64,000 bases of DNA, from assembly GCA_037903475.1 (NCBI GenBank), contig JBAJFG010000046.1:32502-96501 (forward strand), written 5' to 3'. Below are positions 35,901-46,941 of the stretch, in pieces (within the stretch, counting starts at the first letter, position 1; every line of letters starts with the position of its first letter). The DNA comes from Ancylostoma caninum. Taxonomy: Eukaryota > Nematoda > Chromadorea > Rhabditida > Ancylostomatidae. The notes beneath the pieces are model-generated. The model saw only the letters and a list, made by a program, of their open reading frames with translations. It had not been told where the DNA came from and ran no database searches. The translations under genes and the position numbers were made by a program.

Positions 35901-37870
35901 TTTTCCTGCTCGAGCTTTGTACTGAGTAGTTGATTAATAGAAAGGCAATTCCACTTGGTACTTCCTTCCTTTCTTCATGAAAAGATCAAGAAGTTGCCAG
36001 TAAGTTATGGTAGTAGTTCCTTTAGCATTCCTTGCATTTATGCTTCTGTAGAAGTACATATTACTGTTATCACTTATTTCCATTGGTGGTTGTGAGTTTT
36101 CGTAGCAAAAGAAAACTAATTTGCATAAATTCCTGCTTCGAATATCCAGCATTTCTCACCTTTTGTCTCCTATCTATAGGTTTTACACTACAGATATACA
36201 TTGAAGCTTTTATGGACTCATTTCGCTCAATCTAATGCAGTAACCGTGAAATAGATTAACAAAAGCCGTTCATATTGAATTAGATCATGTATCATTCTCC
36301 ATCCATTCTCACCTGCATTTCGTGAATAGTTCACGATTTTTTGAGCAAACCCTCCCCACCTTCCCAGTAACCTTGGATTTGATGGTCAAGGTTCCACACG
36401 GTATATTTGATCGCAAACAACTGTACTTCCTTAAAATGTTTAGCGCGTCGGGTCAGAGTTGAAGAGAGCACGTCCTCCACGCCGTTTCCTAAAAAAAAGC
36501 ACAAATAGCGGTGGTGATGTTTGGCCAAGCGTAATAAACGGTGTATAATCTGATACGTAGCTGCGATTCTGCGGATCTGTTTTCTCTCGTTGCTGCTCAC
36601 TAGTGAGAATTGTCTGTTATTGAAAATATGTTTTTCTGAACATTTGTGGATTCACAGTACTGGAATGTTTTCGGTCTCGAATACTTATCATAGCAATGTG
36701 GGAGCTTTCTGTCGTAAGCATAAAACGAGTGCTAAGTACTGTACTTTCAATTCTTCCTAAGGAATTATTATGAGTGCCTTATCACTCTTCATCGAAGGCA
36801 TTCGACATATTGCTTCTTCTGTAGTAAGTCGAAGTTCTAACTTTGGTCAATCGTGCAACAGCAGACAGTTTTTTCTTTCTCAGTTAACGCGGGAGTGAAC
36901 GATGAATACTGAATTACAAATGTCAAATTTCGTAATTCTGATTGCAATGATATTTTTTGCTTACAATATGCCCCCTCTTTTTCTTGCAGTTTATCCCAGC
37001 ACAGTATTCAGTTGTTCCATGTTTTTAAAAACAAACTATTTACCATTTCTTTCGACACACGATTCAATCTTGTTCTGTCATTTTAATCACCTAAAGCATG
37101 TGCAGTATTTTCGGGATTGAATGCCTTTAGATAACGCAGAAAGAAGACATTTATCGATTCTAATCTGTTCTTAGGGTGTAAATTTGAAGGGCGGGGCGTT
37201 TTCTGGATTTCGTTCACAATTGTGTGGCGCTATCAAGTTATGATAAAACGGTAGCTAATTTTCGTTTTTTTTCTATTCGCGACGCAGTTACGATGTAACC
37301 CATTCAACAGTGTCATCCTGCCACGTTTGGCGTTCTCTCGCTCTCACTTCTTAATATGAACGTTTTTATTTCCCGCTTGGATGTCGTAGACTCTTTCTGC
37401 TGTTTCCCACGACCTAGCAAGAACGTCTTCCAAATGTATTCATTTCTTTCTGGCGTTGTCCATGTCAAGCATTTCTTTCTCCTGTTTTTTTAGTTTATGT
37501 TTTCCTCCATTCCCTGCCATCCTGAAAGTAACTAGTTTGTGTGAAGTTATTTGCACCTTTTTTCCTGTAAAAATAGGGTGTTGACGACGACTTAGCGTGT
37601 TCATTCGCGATGTCGGTGCGATTTTGCATTAATTAGAAAGTGCAGCAGTCGACATTCCGAGCACGCTTTATATTCATGAATTCTTTTTGCTGTGTGAAGC
37701 AGCAACCTTTCCTATTGCACATCAAGTGCATCAATATAACGTTAGCATTACATCATTCAACTGAGTGCGTTCTGATTTCGCTGACGTCTTATTCGTCGGG
37801 ATCCTTTACTTGCCAAAACTACATCCGGAACTGACGCAATGCGTATACGCGTGAATTCGTTGCATATTCA
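32995..37870. other. Gene-poor interval upstream of the CTTNBP2-like gene
   Basis: Apart from the inverted repeat at 34.2-34.5 kb there is only AT-rich sequence with short unsupported frames. The last 2 kb become T-rich on the plus strand, as in outrons or promoters of this region's other genes. Confidence 0.45.
34215..34520. repeat. Imperfect inverted repeat with a 28-bp tandem duplication inside
   Basis: GGGCGTCGATGAAG..AATTTGCGGACTT at 34215-34255 is mirrored by AAGTCCGCAAATTTATC..GACGCCCGC near 34480-34515. Between them TGTTACAGAACAATAAAAAA plus CATTAGAA occurs twice in tandem (34339-34394). Confidence 0.5.
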
Positions 37871-37922
37871 CGAGTTTTGCAGTGAGATTGGCCAACCGGC
37901 GATGGTCGCCGCACGCGCGTAG
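37871..37922 (+). promoter_or_regulatory. Putative trans-splice acceptor and six-codon upstream ORF of the CTTNBP2-like gene
   Basis: CGAGTTTTGCAG ends at 37882 and would leave a 42-base leader. Within it an ATG at 37902 opens a six-codon reading frame (MVAARA) ending TAG at 37922, two bases before the main ATG at 37925. This layout suggests termination-reinitiation or leaky scanning. The acceptor is inferred from sequence alone. Confidence 0.4.
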
Positions 37923-37924
37923 CG

Positions 37925-40900
37925 ATGAATCTCGGCTTCAATTTCGATGGCGATTATAACCAAGCTACGTCGAAGCACTTACCTACTCAACACAATGCCG
38001 AGGTGTTACCGGATCCAGATGACTTCACTCGCGAAGAGCTGCTCAAGTTGCTCTCGTATTTTGAAGGAGAACTACAAGCTCGAGATGAAGTCGTGCAGCG
38101 CTTGCGGGTGAGTGTCATTCCTTTCCATTCATTTTTGTTTCTGTTTTCTTAGTTATTTCATGTTTTTTTTGTACTCTTTTTCTTATTTTTCCTCCAGTGT
38201 TAGCACACTGTCTTCCATATCTTGCTTTTATCTGGCTGAAAATAGTATCCTTTCTATCAGTTTGATTTAATTTTCAGCGGTCTTCTCTTTTTAGATGATT
38301 CATAGTTGGTTGCTTTGATACGTAATGCGTAAAATACATATGAAGAATGTTTTGATATCCTCATACTTTTCAAAGGGAACTTAGTTAAATAGTTTTGAAA
38401 GCGGGAATTCTATCGGTTTTAAACGTTTCGTTTTATTCTTATTCTCTTTCAATTTTTGTTTTATAGGTTCCTTACGTGTTAGGAAGTTTCTTACATCGAA
38501 CGTTCACTTATTTAATTGAAATGCAAATCGAGCGCCCCTGTAATCGGAATTTGAATCTCCCGCGATATTCTGGAAATAAGAGAGCTGACGTTTTGTGCCA
38601 TACTCCTATCCACATCGATATCTATCCAGTCATACACATACTGCCTTTGTGCCTTGCGTGACATCGTTATTTGAAAAGTAGTGGTATCATCATTGTTTGC
38701 ACTACTTTTTCTGGTACACTTGTTCTGTGGGTAACGCTTAATGATTTTCTATCGAAGTCGGCATCGATTTTCATATGTGGGTGTACAGAACGAGATACAA
38801 TTGGTTCAGAAAACAGTGACTATTGGTGTATGTGGAGTGGGGAATGTACAGATGCTTCTTTCAAGTAGCGCACATTCCAACTTGGTAGTCATGGGGATTT
38901 TTAGCTGCTGCTACGTTAGGATGGTCGGAAATGACGAGTTCGTATGTGGAACGCTACAACTCGAGCAGCGCGATGCTTACTACTCTGCTGTTGGAGAATA
39001 CTGCACTTAGAACCAAATAGTGCGTTAGGGATCCCAAATAAGTTGAAATTTCGGATTCCCGGAAAAGGGAGAAATACAAACCTTGAGGTAATCATATGGA
39101 GGGGTCCGGGCTGCCTATCTCTTGACCACTCGTATTTTTTTGAATCAGGTTTCGGATAGTAAGAGGAACGAATCACTTATCTTGCGAAGGCGCTAAAAGA
39201 AAGTACTAAATTTCAGTTCTTTGAGACAATCAAAATTGCTTGGTTGACCGAGAACTTGGTCGTCTTTTCTCTGGTTATTGCACATGTCAATCCTCTAATT
39301 TCGACTGTGCAATACTCAGATGACACTCTACTGCTTCTTCACAGTCGTTTTCTATGATTTTCTCAAATTTCCATCATTCTTCACTGCCTTTACATTTATT
39401 CATTATTATTTATTGTGGTTGTTATGGTCCTGTGGTTTTCTAGAATATCCCAGGCGCTCTTTTGAGAGTTCTTAGAGTTCCATTGCCGTTGTGATTCATG
39501 GTTGGATGGATTGAAATCACCTCTTTCCAGAACGAACGCACCAAGTTTCTCCTATACGATGCCAAGTATGGTAAACTTGGAGGGAACGATCCGATGTCTG
39601 CGTTACGTCGCGATTCGTCGGTGACCGAGGAGGAGCTGGACGAGTATCAGATTGGGCAGCTTTATGAGTCGCAACTCGTTCAGCTTGAAAAACTCATTGC
39701 CGTACAGCGCCGAAGTCACCTGCGGGCAAAGAATGTGAGTGAACTTCAAGAAATCTCTCATATTACCGAGCTGTTTCTTTTCGCTTTATTAGCTGCACCT
39801 GCTCGAACAGCGAGTTGGTATTGATTTCGTAGATAATTTTTTATGTGGAGGGAATTAGAATGTGCTTGTCTCATGGAATGACGTATATCCGCTTAGTCAG
39901 TCAGCAAGAAGTTAGAGGCCATATGAGACCTGTCCTCGAAAAAGACCCGTTATGAAATTTATGTTATAGTTGCTCGCCGCTGCAGAGAAACGTCATTTCA
40001 AAGCGCTGAGGGAGCTGGAGCTCGAGAAAGAGCGCAAGAGTCGATATGCAGCTCAAGGGGACGATGTTCTCGCGTTGCTTGAGAAGGAACGCGAGAAACT
40101 CACCCAGCAGGTGAAGTTTCATCTTTTAGGAGGTCTTTTGGGGTTGCGTTGGTGTCGGGAATCACTCTTGTGTAATAGCTCGCTACATGCATCCCCATTC
40201 AGTTTTATGAGAAATGAACTTTTATTGGAGCCATATTGCAGCTGGAGATTCAAATCAATGAAGTAGCTGAGAGTAAAGCCGAAACGGAGAGGATCGAGCG
40301 AAAACTCGAAGCAGAGAAAGAGCGACACAAGACGATGGTGTTGTTCCTCATCAATGAACGCAAACAGATGTTGGTGAAGATGCATGAATTACGGGTCAAA
40401 TCTGAGGCGCACGGTGGGCCTTTTTTCTCAATCAAGACGGGGATTTGCCAAGCAATACCTTTGTAATATTCCAAGTTCTTTTTTTTTTATTTTCTTTAAT
40501 GTTTGCCAACTTGAAAATAGTATCAAAATGAAGTCCTTGACATTCTAAAACAGCTGTTAAAGTTGCATCAAAAGCTATGATATTTGAAGTATAGAGTTGT
40601 CGGGAGTGCAACAACTGTTTCGTGTAAGACTGCATGTCGTACTTTTGAGAATATTAAGCACCTGCTCAATTTTGTTGTTATTTCGTGTCAGGGCTTGTTG
40701 TTTGATGAGTGGTCAGAGGGATGACAGGTTTTTTTTGCCACGATATCTCACATTATCATCATTTTTTTGAACAGTCTTAGCTGACTCATCTGCTGAAAAT
40801 ATATCACTTTTGTTATTGATGTTTATATCGTTTCGTTTCAGCTTCGAACATATCACCAGCTGACCAAGCATTGCTAGAGGAGCTCAAAAAAGAAGTCACA

Positions 40901-43900
40901 TTTTTGCGGCAAGAGCGCGATTCACTGAAAAGCGCGAACAAGACGCTTAAGGTGATTAACATGCCAGTTCTTTTTGTGCTTCAAGCACTTAAGTGGGATT
41001 GAAATCACTTCTCCTTCGATTTAGGCTGAAAATCTTAGCCTCAAAGAGGTAGTCAAGGGCCAAGAAGCGGATTTATTAATGTTACGCAAAAATTTGATCT
41101 CATCGACGAAGCTGACTTTTGACAAGCCGGGAACGGTAAGTTCATAAATCACACATGTTTTCGAGTTATATTTTTTTGTAGGAAAAGCCTATTTCGCTTC
41201 TTTTTCGTCCCTCTATTTTTAAATTTTAGCACCTTCCTCAACTAACCGACGAACGCTCATTAGTGGTAGCGAACAGAATGGCGACTTCTGCCGGTTCGTC
41301 TAGTAGTGGTACTGTGGCAGCCCCTGCTATGTCGGCGGGGACGCTGTCGTCTCGTACGAGATTAGCAACATCAAGCAGCTTTCCAGCTGAGAAAAGCCGA
41401 CTTCCGCGTGCACCGTCATCGCCGGCAAGGGGATTGCCATCGCCGAGGTGAGGTCTTGTTTAGGACGGTAATTTTGGGAATTTGTTGACTTCCAAGCATT
41501 CCAAGTTTTGGAAGACTTCATGGAATACAACCAAATACAGCCTTTCTTGTTTAGTACCTCGTTTTCTTTGCTTCCAATCAACAAGACATCTTTGTAGACT
41601 ATTCTGCATTAATGCTTTCAGAATGCCTTCTTCACCAACAAAGAAAACCCCTGCTATGGGCCTCGGCACGGCGCGGCGAGCTCAGCCACCGCGGTATACC
41701 GAGCCCGAGTTGCAGGAGTTGGAAGATGCAATAGAATCTATGACTGTAACTAACGGTACGTTGTTATGTTTTCAAAAATTCCAGAATGACATTCTGGCGG
41801 ATTTTGCTATTGGTCTTTGCTCTTCACTGCTTTACTGGGTATTGCGAAAAGTTTTGCTTAAGGTGTGTTTAACAGGCTTAACACATTTATGCGCTTCTGG
41901 ATTAATTGATGTTTGCTTTTCAAAAAGGCACATTGGAGTAACTTGTGTTGCTGTTATCATACTACGTGTCCTCACTTGAAATGCTTGATGCTTACTTTTT
42001 GTGGTATGGACCTTGTTGATTAGCCCGTTGTGTAATGAGGGTGCCATTTTTTTTGTCATATTGCACATTCTCCACAGGGAGGGAGATGGAATGAGTCAGG
42101 GGTTCTATATTGTGGAGTTGCTGGCTGGAATTATGACACGAAGTTTTTTTTTGCGGGATATCCATGTTCGTATTCTTATCTGGTGGTGTAAGATCCACAT
42201 CTGTTTGCAATTGCGGGTACGAATGCTTTTTGTCTATTACGAGTGCGTTTAGTAGTCATGAGGTGTAATTCATTGTAATTCTAATAGCCCACACCGAACG
42301 CTGTGGGTTTTTGGTGTCATTAGATTAAATCGAGGTAAGGGTATGCCAAGAGTGCTCCAGTTGAAAACGGATAGAAATGAAAATAAAGTGAAGCGATGGA
42401 AGTGATGACGATAGTGAGAGCACAATTTATACCTGGTGCGGGCGTCAGACGCGCACCCATAATGGAGAAGGATGGGCCCAGTCGCAGCACTGACGCAGGT
42501 TGGATGCAAGTGAGACGCGCTCATTTGTATATGCCGCATTGACCGATATTCTTGGGAAGCGCAAATGAATACATGCGTCTGAAGCAGCACTAGTATGAAT
42601 TATCCTGAAGACGGATGTCGATTTCCATCTTGCGTCAGTTGGAGCGCTTCTAAACGTTTAGGGAACGGTGATGGAAGCATTTGGAAGCGTTCCAGAACAC
42701 GCATGAACTGTCACTTACTGGTCATCGCACCACTAGTTACGGCTGGCGGTGCAGTCCCTCAGTGTATACACCACATTTTGAACTGGGGAATTCTCGGTTG
42801 ATTGAGCAAAAATAACTGCTGCGTGGATAGTTAAGACGCATACTAGTACTGTCCAAATGCTCATTGTTAGGTGGAGAAATCGTGGGAAACAAATAGCTGC
42901 TGTTTTAAAGTCTCAGGATAGCGTAACCCTTTTATAACAGTAAAGTAGCGTAAAGTCGATCGCCTTTGTGGAGAACTGTGAATAGAAACTTATCCACCCC
43001 TTAGAGGACTAGAAAACTGTATAATCACTCGTTCTCGCGTTACTTCAGCTGTTGAAGCACTTCTACAACAACTTAGCTATGAATAAATCATCCGAAAAAT
43101 AGCCAACAACTCAATCGTAGAGTGTTGTTTGAAGGGAAGTTTTGTTTCTATGGCGTTTATGCAAGTGTACGTAAGTTTTAGGCAAGCCATACTTTGTGTG
43201 GAGGTTGTGATTGTGAGTTTGCTTCAATTCCAGCACATACTTCTTTGGTTGAAACCCTTCGCAGTCAATTTTGACGTGGCAGTCTATATTTTTTTTGTTA
43301 GTAATGTTGTTTTTCCTTGATGGGAGAAGGCATCTGTTTTTATGTTTAAGATCACCAGTGGTTCATTTCTTTTAGCTGATACTGCTATTTTTTCTTGTTA
43401 GTTAGTGCTATTTTCCGCACCCTTTTGTTCCATTGGGATATAGTGCATGCAAGGTAGAAAGTTTAGAATTTGACAACGACTAAGCAGCAGAATCCAACGC
43501 TTAAAGTAGTATTGAAGTGCTCAGTTAATATTACTCAGGTGTGTTGTGAATGTGGTGTTTCTAGTGGCACCAACATCACCAACAAAACGTAGTAATAGTT
43601 TACCACGAGGAGGCGGTGGAGATGTGAGGAAGATCGACCCACCTCCAGTATACCGAACGGAGCCGCCGCCACGAGTGCCCCCTCAACCGCAGATGGGCGC
43701 GGCAAGCAGATTAGGTAAGGTGCATGTTTTGTGATGTAGTGGTGAAAGCCACCAACAATCGATTCTTACTACTGAACTCATGCTTAGGACAGTAACCAAC
43801 GTCAAATTGGGTGTGAATTTGCCTTAATTCGAATTTCTGTATTCTTCTGTAGAAAGATATCTAGTTACAGAAAGCTTATCTTACCCACGCCGCTTATGAT

Positions 43901-46245
43901 TACATTAAATTACATTTTCACATTTGCGAAGTTCAGTAGAGATGAAAAACCATGTGTGAACTGAAGATCAGTCGTTGTTGCATCGCAAACAGATGCCCAC
44001 GCTGCATCACTAATTAACCCATGTTGATCCACATCAACCCAAAGGAGGAACGTTTGGGTTAACGTGTATCATCGTGGGTCAATCAGTGATGTGGTGCGGC
44101 CCAGCTGTCTGCGATGCAATAACAACTGACCTCCACTGTATATTGTCTTTTACGAATCTAACAAATTCTTGAATTCTGTTGCTTATTTTTTTAAAATCGC
44201 ATTTCGTACACCCATCTCTTCTAAACAGTTTCCTTACCCTCTCCTCTAACATTGCTTTCAGCTTTTTTTTTCATGTCGCTGACTTGACGTAACCGTAAAA
44301 ATCACAATACCATGGGACTCGAGCTTATTTCGATTACTTTTCGAATAGCTAAATTTGTTGAAATCACCGTCCAATCAAAGTGAATCAGTTCTCTTTTCCT
44401 ATCGAGATGTGTTTTGTCAGCAGAGAAGTACGATATACAGACGAGAACAGATCGATTTGTTTATAAATTAGTGAGCAAAATGTATTCGCGTTGAATACAC
44501 AATTCCAACTGTTTCTTACAGGAAAATTTTGCAGTTAAGGAATTGGATGATCGCTCAGACAAAGTGCCGTGTGAGCGGGACTCGGTAAAGCGGGTCGCAG
44601 CCATGTCGCGGCCCGCTCGCATGGTTGTCGTAGCCCGCTCGCACGGTTGTCGCAGCCCGCCCGCACTGAGAATCCCGTGCGAGCGGGACGCGACACCGTG
44701 CGAATTGGCCGCAACACCGTGCGAGCGGACCACGAAAACCGTGCGAGCGGGCAGCAAAATGCGTCCGCGACCCGGTCTACCGGGGCCCGCTCGCACGGTA
44801 CTTTTGTCTGAGCGGTTTGAGTGGAAGGGGAAACCAACTGCTATTTAGTTTTCGTTTTCTAGTATAAGGTTCAATGAAATTATGGATCCCAAATGCGAGT
44901 TTAGAATTTATGTACAAGCCGTTTGTCCATCTGTTCTGTGACTCCAGGAAGGGACTTCGTGGAAGACGCAGTACAAGATTGTGACACTGTTGCAAACTAT
45001 TGCACTTTTGCAAACTAGTTTGAATTTCTCTTCTTTTGCGTTTGGATCCATTTTAAGAGTATTGGGGAAGATCTGCAAGGAAATTTGTCGTACTCTTGAG
45101 ATTTGTATACAGCTAAGAGTACTCCTTGCATCATTAAAGTTTGTACCTTAAAATCATTCTTACAGTGCTGCTCCAAATTCGAGAAAATAGCAGCCTTGTA
45201 TACAGATTGAATCTTATCTTGTCGTTTTTACTTTGCTCGGCTAAATACAGTACCGAACAAAATTATATAGCCTTTTGAATTTTCCCGCATAACTTTTGGT
45301 GAATTAAAGCTTTGCACGGAAAGAAAGGAACGCATCCTTTTATACTATGGACTTCTGGTTGCATCGTGACCGACTTAACATTGTAACCAAGGAAGAGTGA
45401 GCTAATCTGGCAGAAATTCTTACGTTGGTCTACTGCTGAAATAAACCCAAATTTGCTTCGTATGCTTTGATCAGTGATTTGGAAGCACACGTTTTCGTTT
45501 AAATATGAGTCGAATCTTTTACAAGGAGTCCAAATGTTGCGAAAATACAGCCCACAGAATCCATTCTGTGATCTTTTGTGGATGCCGCAAAATTCCAGAT
45601 TTTGACCTCTTGTAATTATTTTGCCTAGAGGAAATTAGCTGATAAAATGGTACGATGTCACTCCATTTTATTACTTATGAATGTCTACAACACCCATGGA
45701 AATATGAGCTTCGAAGCTTTACTGTAAATGAAATTATGAAGGAAATGGAAGAGACTACAAAAGGCTATATAATTTTGGCCGGTACTGTATGTATTAGGGT
45801 CCGAAATCTACGCATAGATGAACGCATTAACAAAGAAAAGTCTTCAGCTGTTTTTAATCCGTCTGAAGTTAAAGGGGATAGGGAAAAAAGAACCAGTGGT
45901 TCTGTCTCCCGCATATAACGTTCAAGAAGGTACTGTTAAAATAGGTTCTAGGGGTACCATTCTTTTCCATTGTCTCTTTCAGTTTCTAAGCGAATTTTGT
46001 CATACCTCCACCGCGTGTGAAACTTCCTAATTTTTCTTGTTTGGTCTTTTTTCCACTTCATTCCATGAATTTACGTTGCGAAATTTATTTTTGCTGACCA
46101 TGGTTGTTTGCTCATGGATTTGCGCACAGTGGAACATATTGATATTTCAGTTCCACCTGCACGACCGGACAATGCATATCGAAAACCAGCCACAACAGTG
46201 AAACGGAACGGCTTTTCAGCTCTGACAAAGGCATTCGGCAAGTAG
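37925..46245 (+). CDS. CTTNBP2/CTTNBP2NL-like cortactin-binding coiled-coil protein, 10 exons
   Basis: Exons: 37925-38107, 39531-39734, 39970-40110, 40242-40413, 40842-40951, 41025-41135, 41230-41447, 41622-41755, 43565-43714, 46130-46245. All introns are GT..AG and phases close to an uninterrupted 512-residue protein. Residues 33-60 match the CortBP2 N-terminal signature (key segment LLKLLSYFEGELQARDEV). Next come charged heptad-like coiled coils with the family hallmark GDDVLALLEKEREKLTQQ (about residues 158-176), KERHKTMVLFLINERKQM, and another coil at 240-305. The C-terminal third is low-complexity and rich in Ser/Pro/Arg (SSPTKKTP, TSPTKRSNSLPR, PPPRVPPQPQ), ending VKRNGFSALTKAFGK. In vertebrates this family binds cortactin and striatin-type STRIPAK complexes and controls actin and synaptic structure; Drosophila has one homolog. 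A scaffold role in the cytoplasm is inferred. Start codon: first ATG in frame, just after a short upstream ORF. Intron 9 (2.4 kb) contains several transposons. Confidence 0.92.
43963..44132. mobile_element. Small hairpin (MITE-like) element, about 170 bp
   Basis: Left arm GATCAGTCGTTGTTGCATCG and reversed right arm GGTCAGTTGTTATTGCATCG match over about 80 bases with few mismatches, including GCATCACTAATTAACCC against ACATCACTGATTGACCC. The two arms are nearly contiguous at about 44046. Intron 9 of the CTTNBP2-like gene. Confidence 0.7.
44552..44814. mobile_element. GC-rich inverted-repeat element built of GTGCGAGCGGG motifs
   Basis: Ends CGCTCAGACAAAGTGCCGTG and, reversed, CGCTCAGACAAAAGTACCGT form terminal inverted repeats. 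The 263-base body is strikingly GC-rich in an AT-rich intron and contains about nine copies of CCGTGCGAGCGGG or its complement, in both orientations, separated by short spacers. No coding potential is apparent. Most likely a small DNA transposon derivative with internal amplification. Confidence 0.7.
45248..45787. mobile_element. Tc1-like nonautonomous element with TA duplication
   Basis: Left end CAGTACCGAACAAAATTATA and right end (reversed) CAGTACCGGCCAAAATTATA form terminal inverted repeats of about 28 bases. Both ends are flanked by TA (45246-45247 and 45788-45789), the Tc1/mariner target duplication, and the end sequence resembles Tc1 (CAGTGCTGGCCAAAA). No transposase is readable in the 540 bases. 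It sits in intron 9 of the CTTNBP2-like gene. Confidence 0.75.
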
Positions 46246-46941
46246 TTCTAGCCTCTTTTTTATTTCGCTATCATCAATTTCCATATTTGTATGTTCCATT
46301 TTTGATTGTGATGTTGTGATATGACCAGAATTTTATGACGATGTATAGCTTAAAATAACATCAAGGGTTAATTTTTTTCCTTAAGAAGACTATCATAATA
46401 ATATGTCATAAGTACGGTATTTATTTTGCGCGCATGATGTCCATATTTTCTTTAATTGCTCCAAATTGGAAGAGTAATTGAACAAATGCGCTACGATTTT
46501 CCTGCTCTCATAGTTATTAGTTTTCAGTACAGTGCAGGATGTACTAACTATGGCTCTTACAGGCTCATTGAAGAGATTAACTCGTTTCCTTTTCTGAGAT
46601 TACTTTGTGGTATTCGTTGTTGCTGTTTGACATGATGATTCTGCCCAGTGTATATATCTGTAGCTGTGCCTTTTCATCTCAACTATAGTAATGAGTACGT
46701 GGAACAGAATCTGGTAGGTTGATAAATGAGATTGTGAATTGATAAAGTCACCTTCCTATGTTGTGTTTGCTCAAAAACCATGTTCTCCAGCCTGTCGCCT
46801 CCAGATATAGAAATACTTTCGAAAATTGGTCGAAAAAATCGAAAATTTCGAAAGTTGTGGAAAAGAAATTGGTAGATTTTTATAATATGTTACCTAATAC
46901 ATAAGCAACCCGCTGCAGAGATCATTACCGAACACATGTCT
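46246..46941. other. Convergent intergenic gap between the CTTNBP2-like and NIPA-like genes
   Basis: About 700 bases shared by the two 3' ends. No canonical AATAAA follows the plus-strand stop closely. No coding sequence is seen. Confidence 0.5.
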
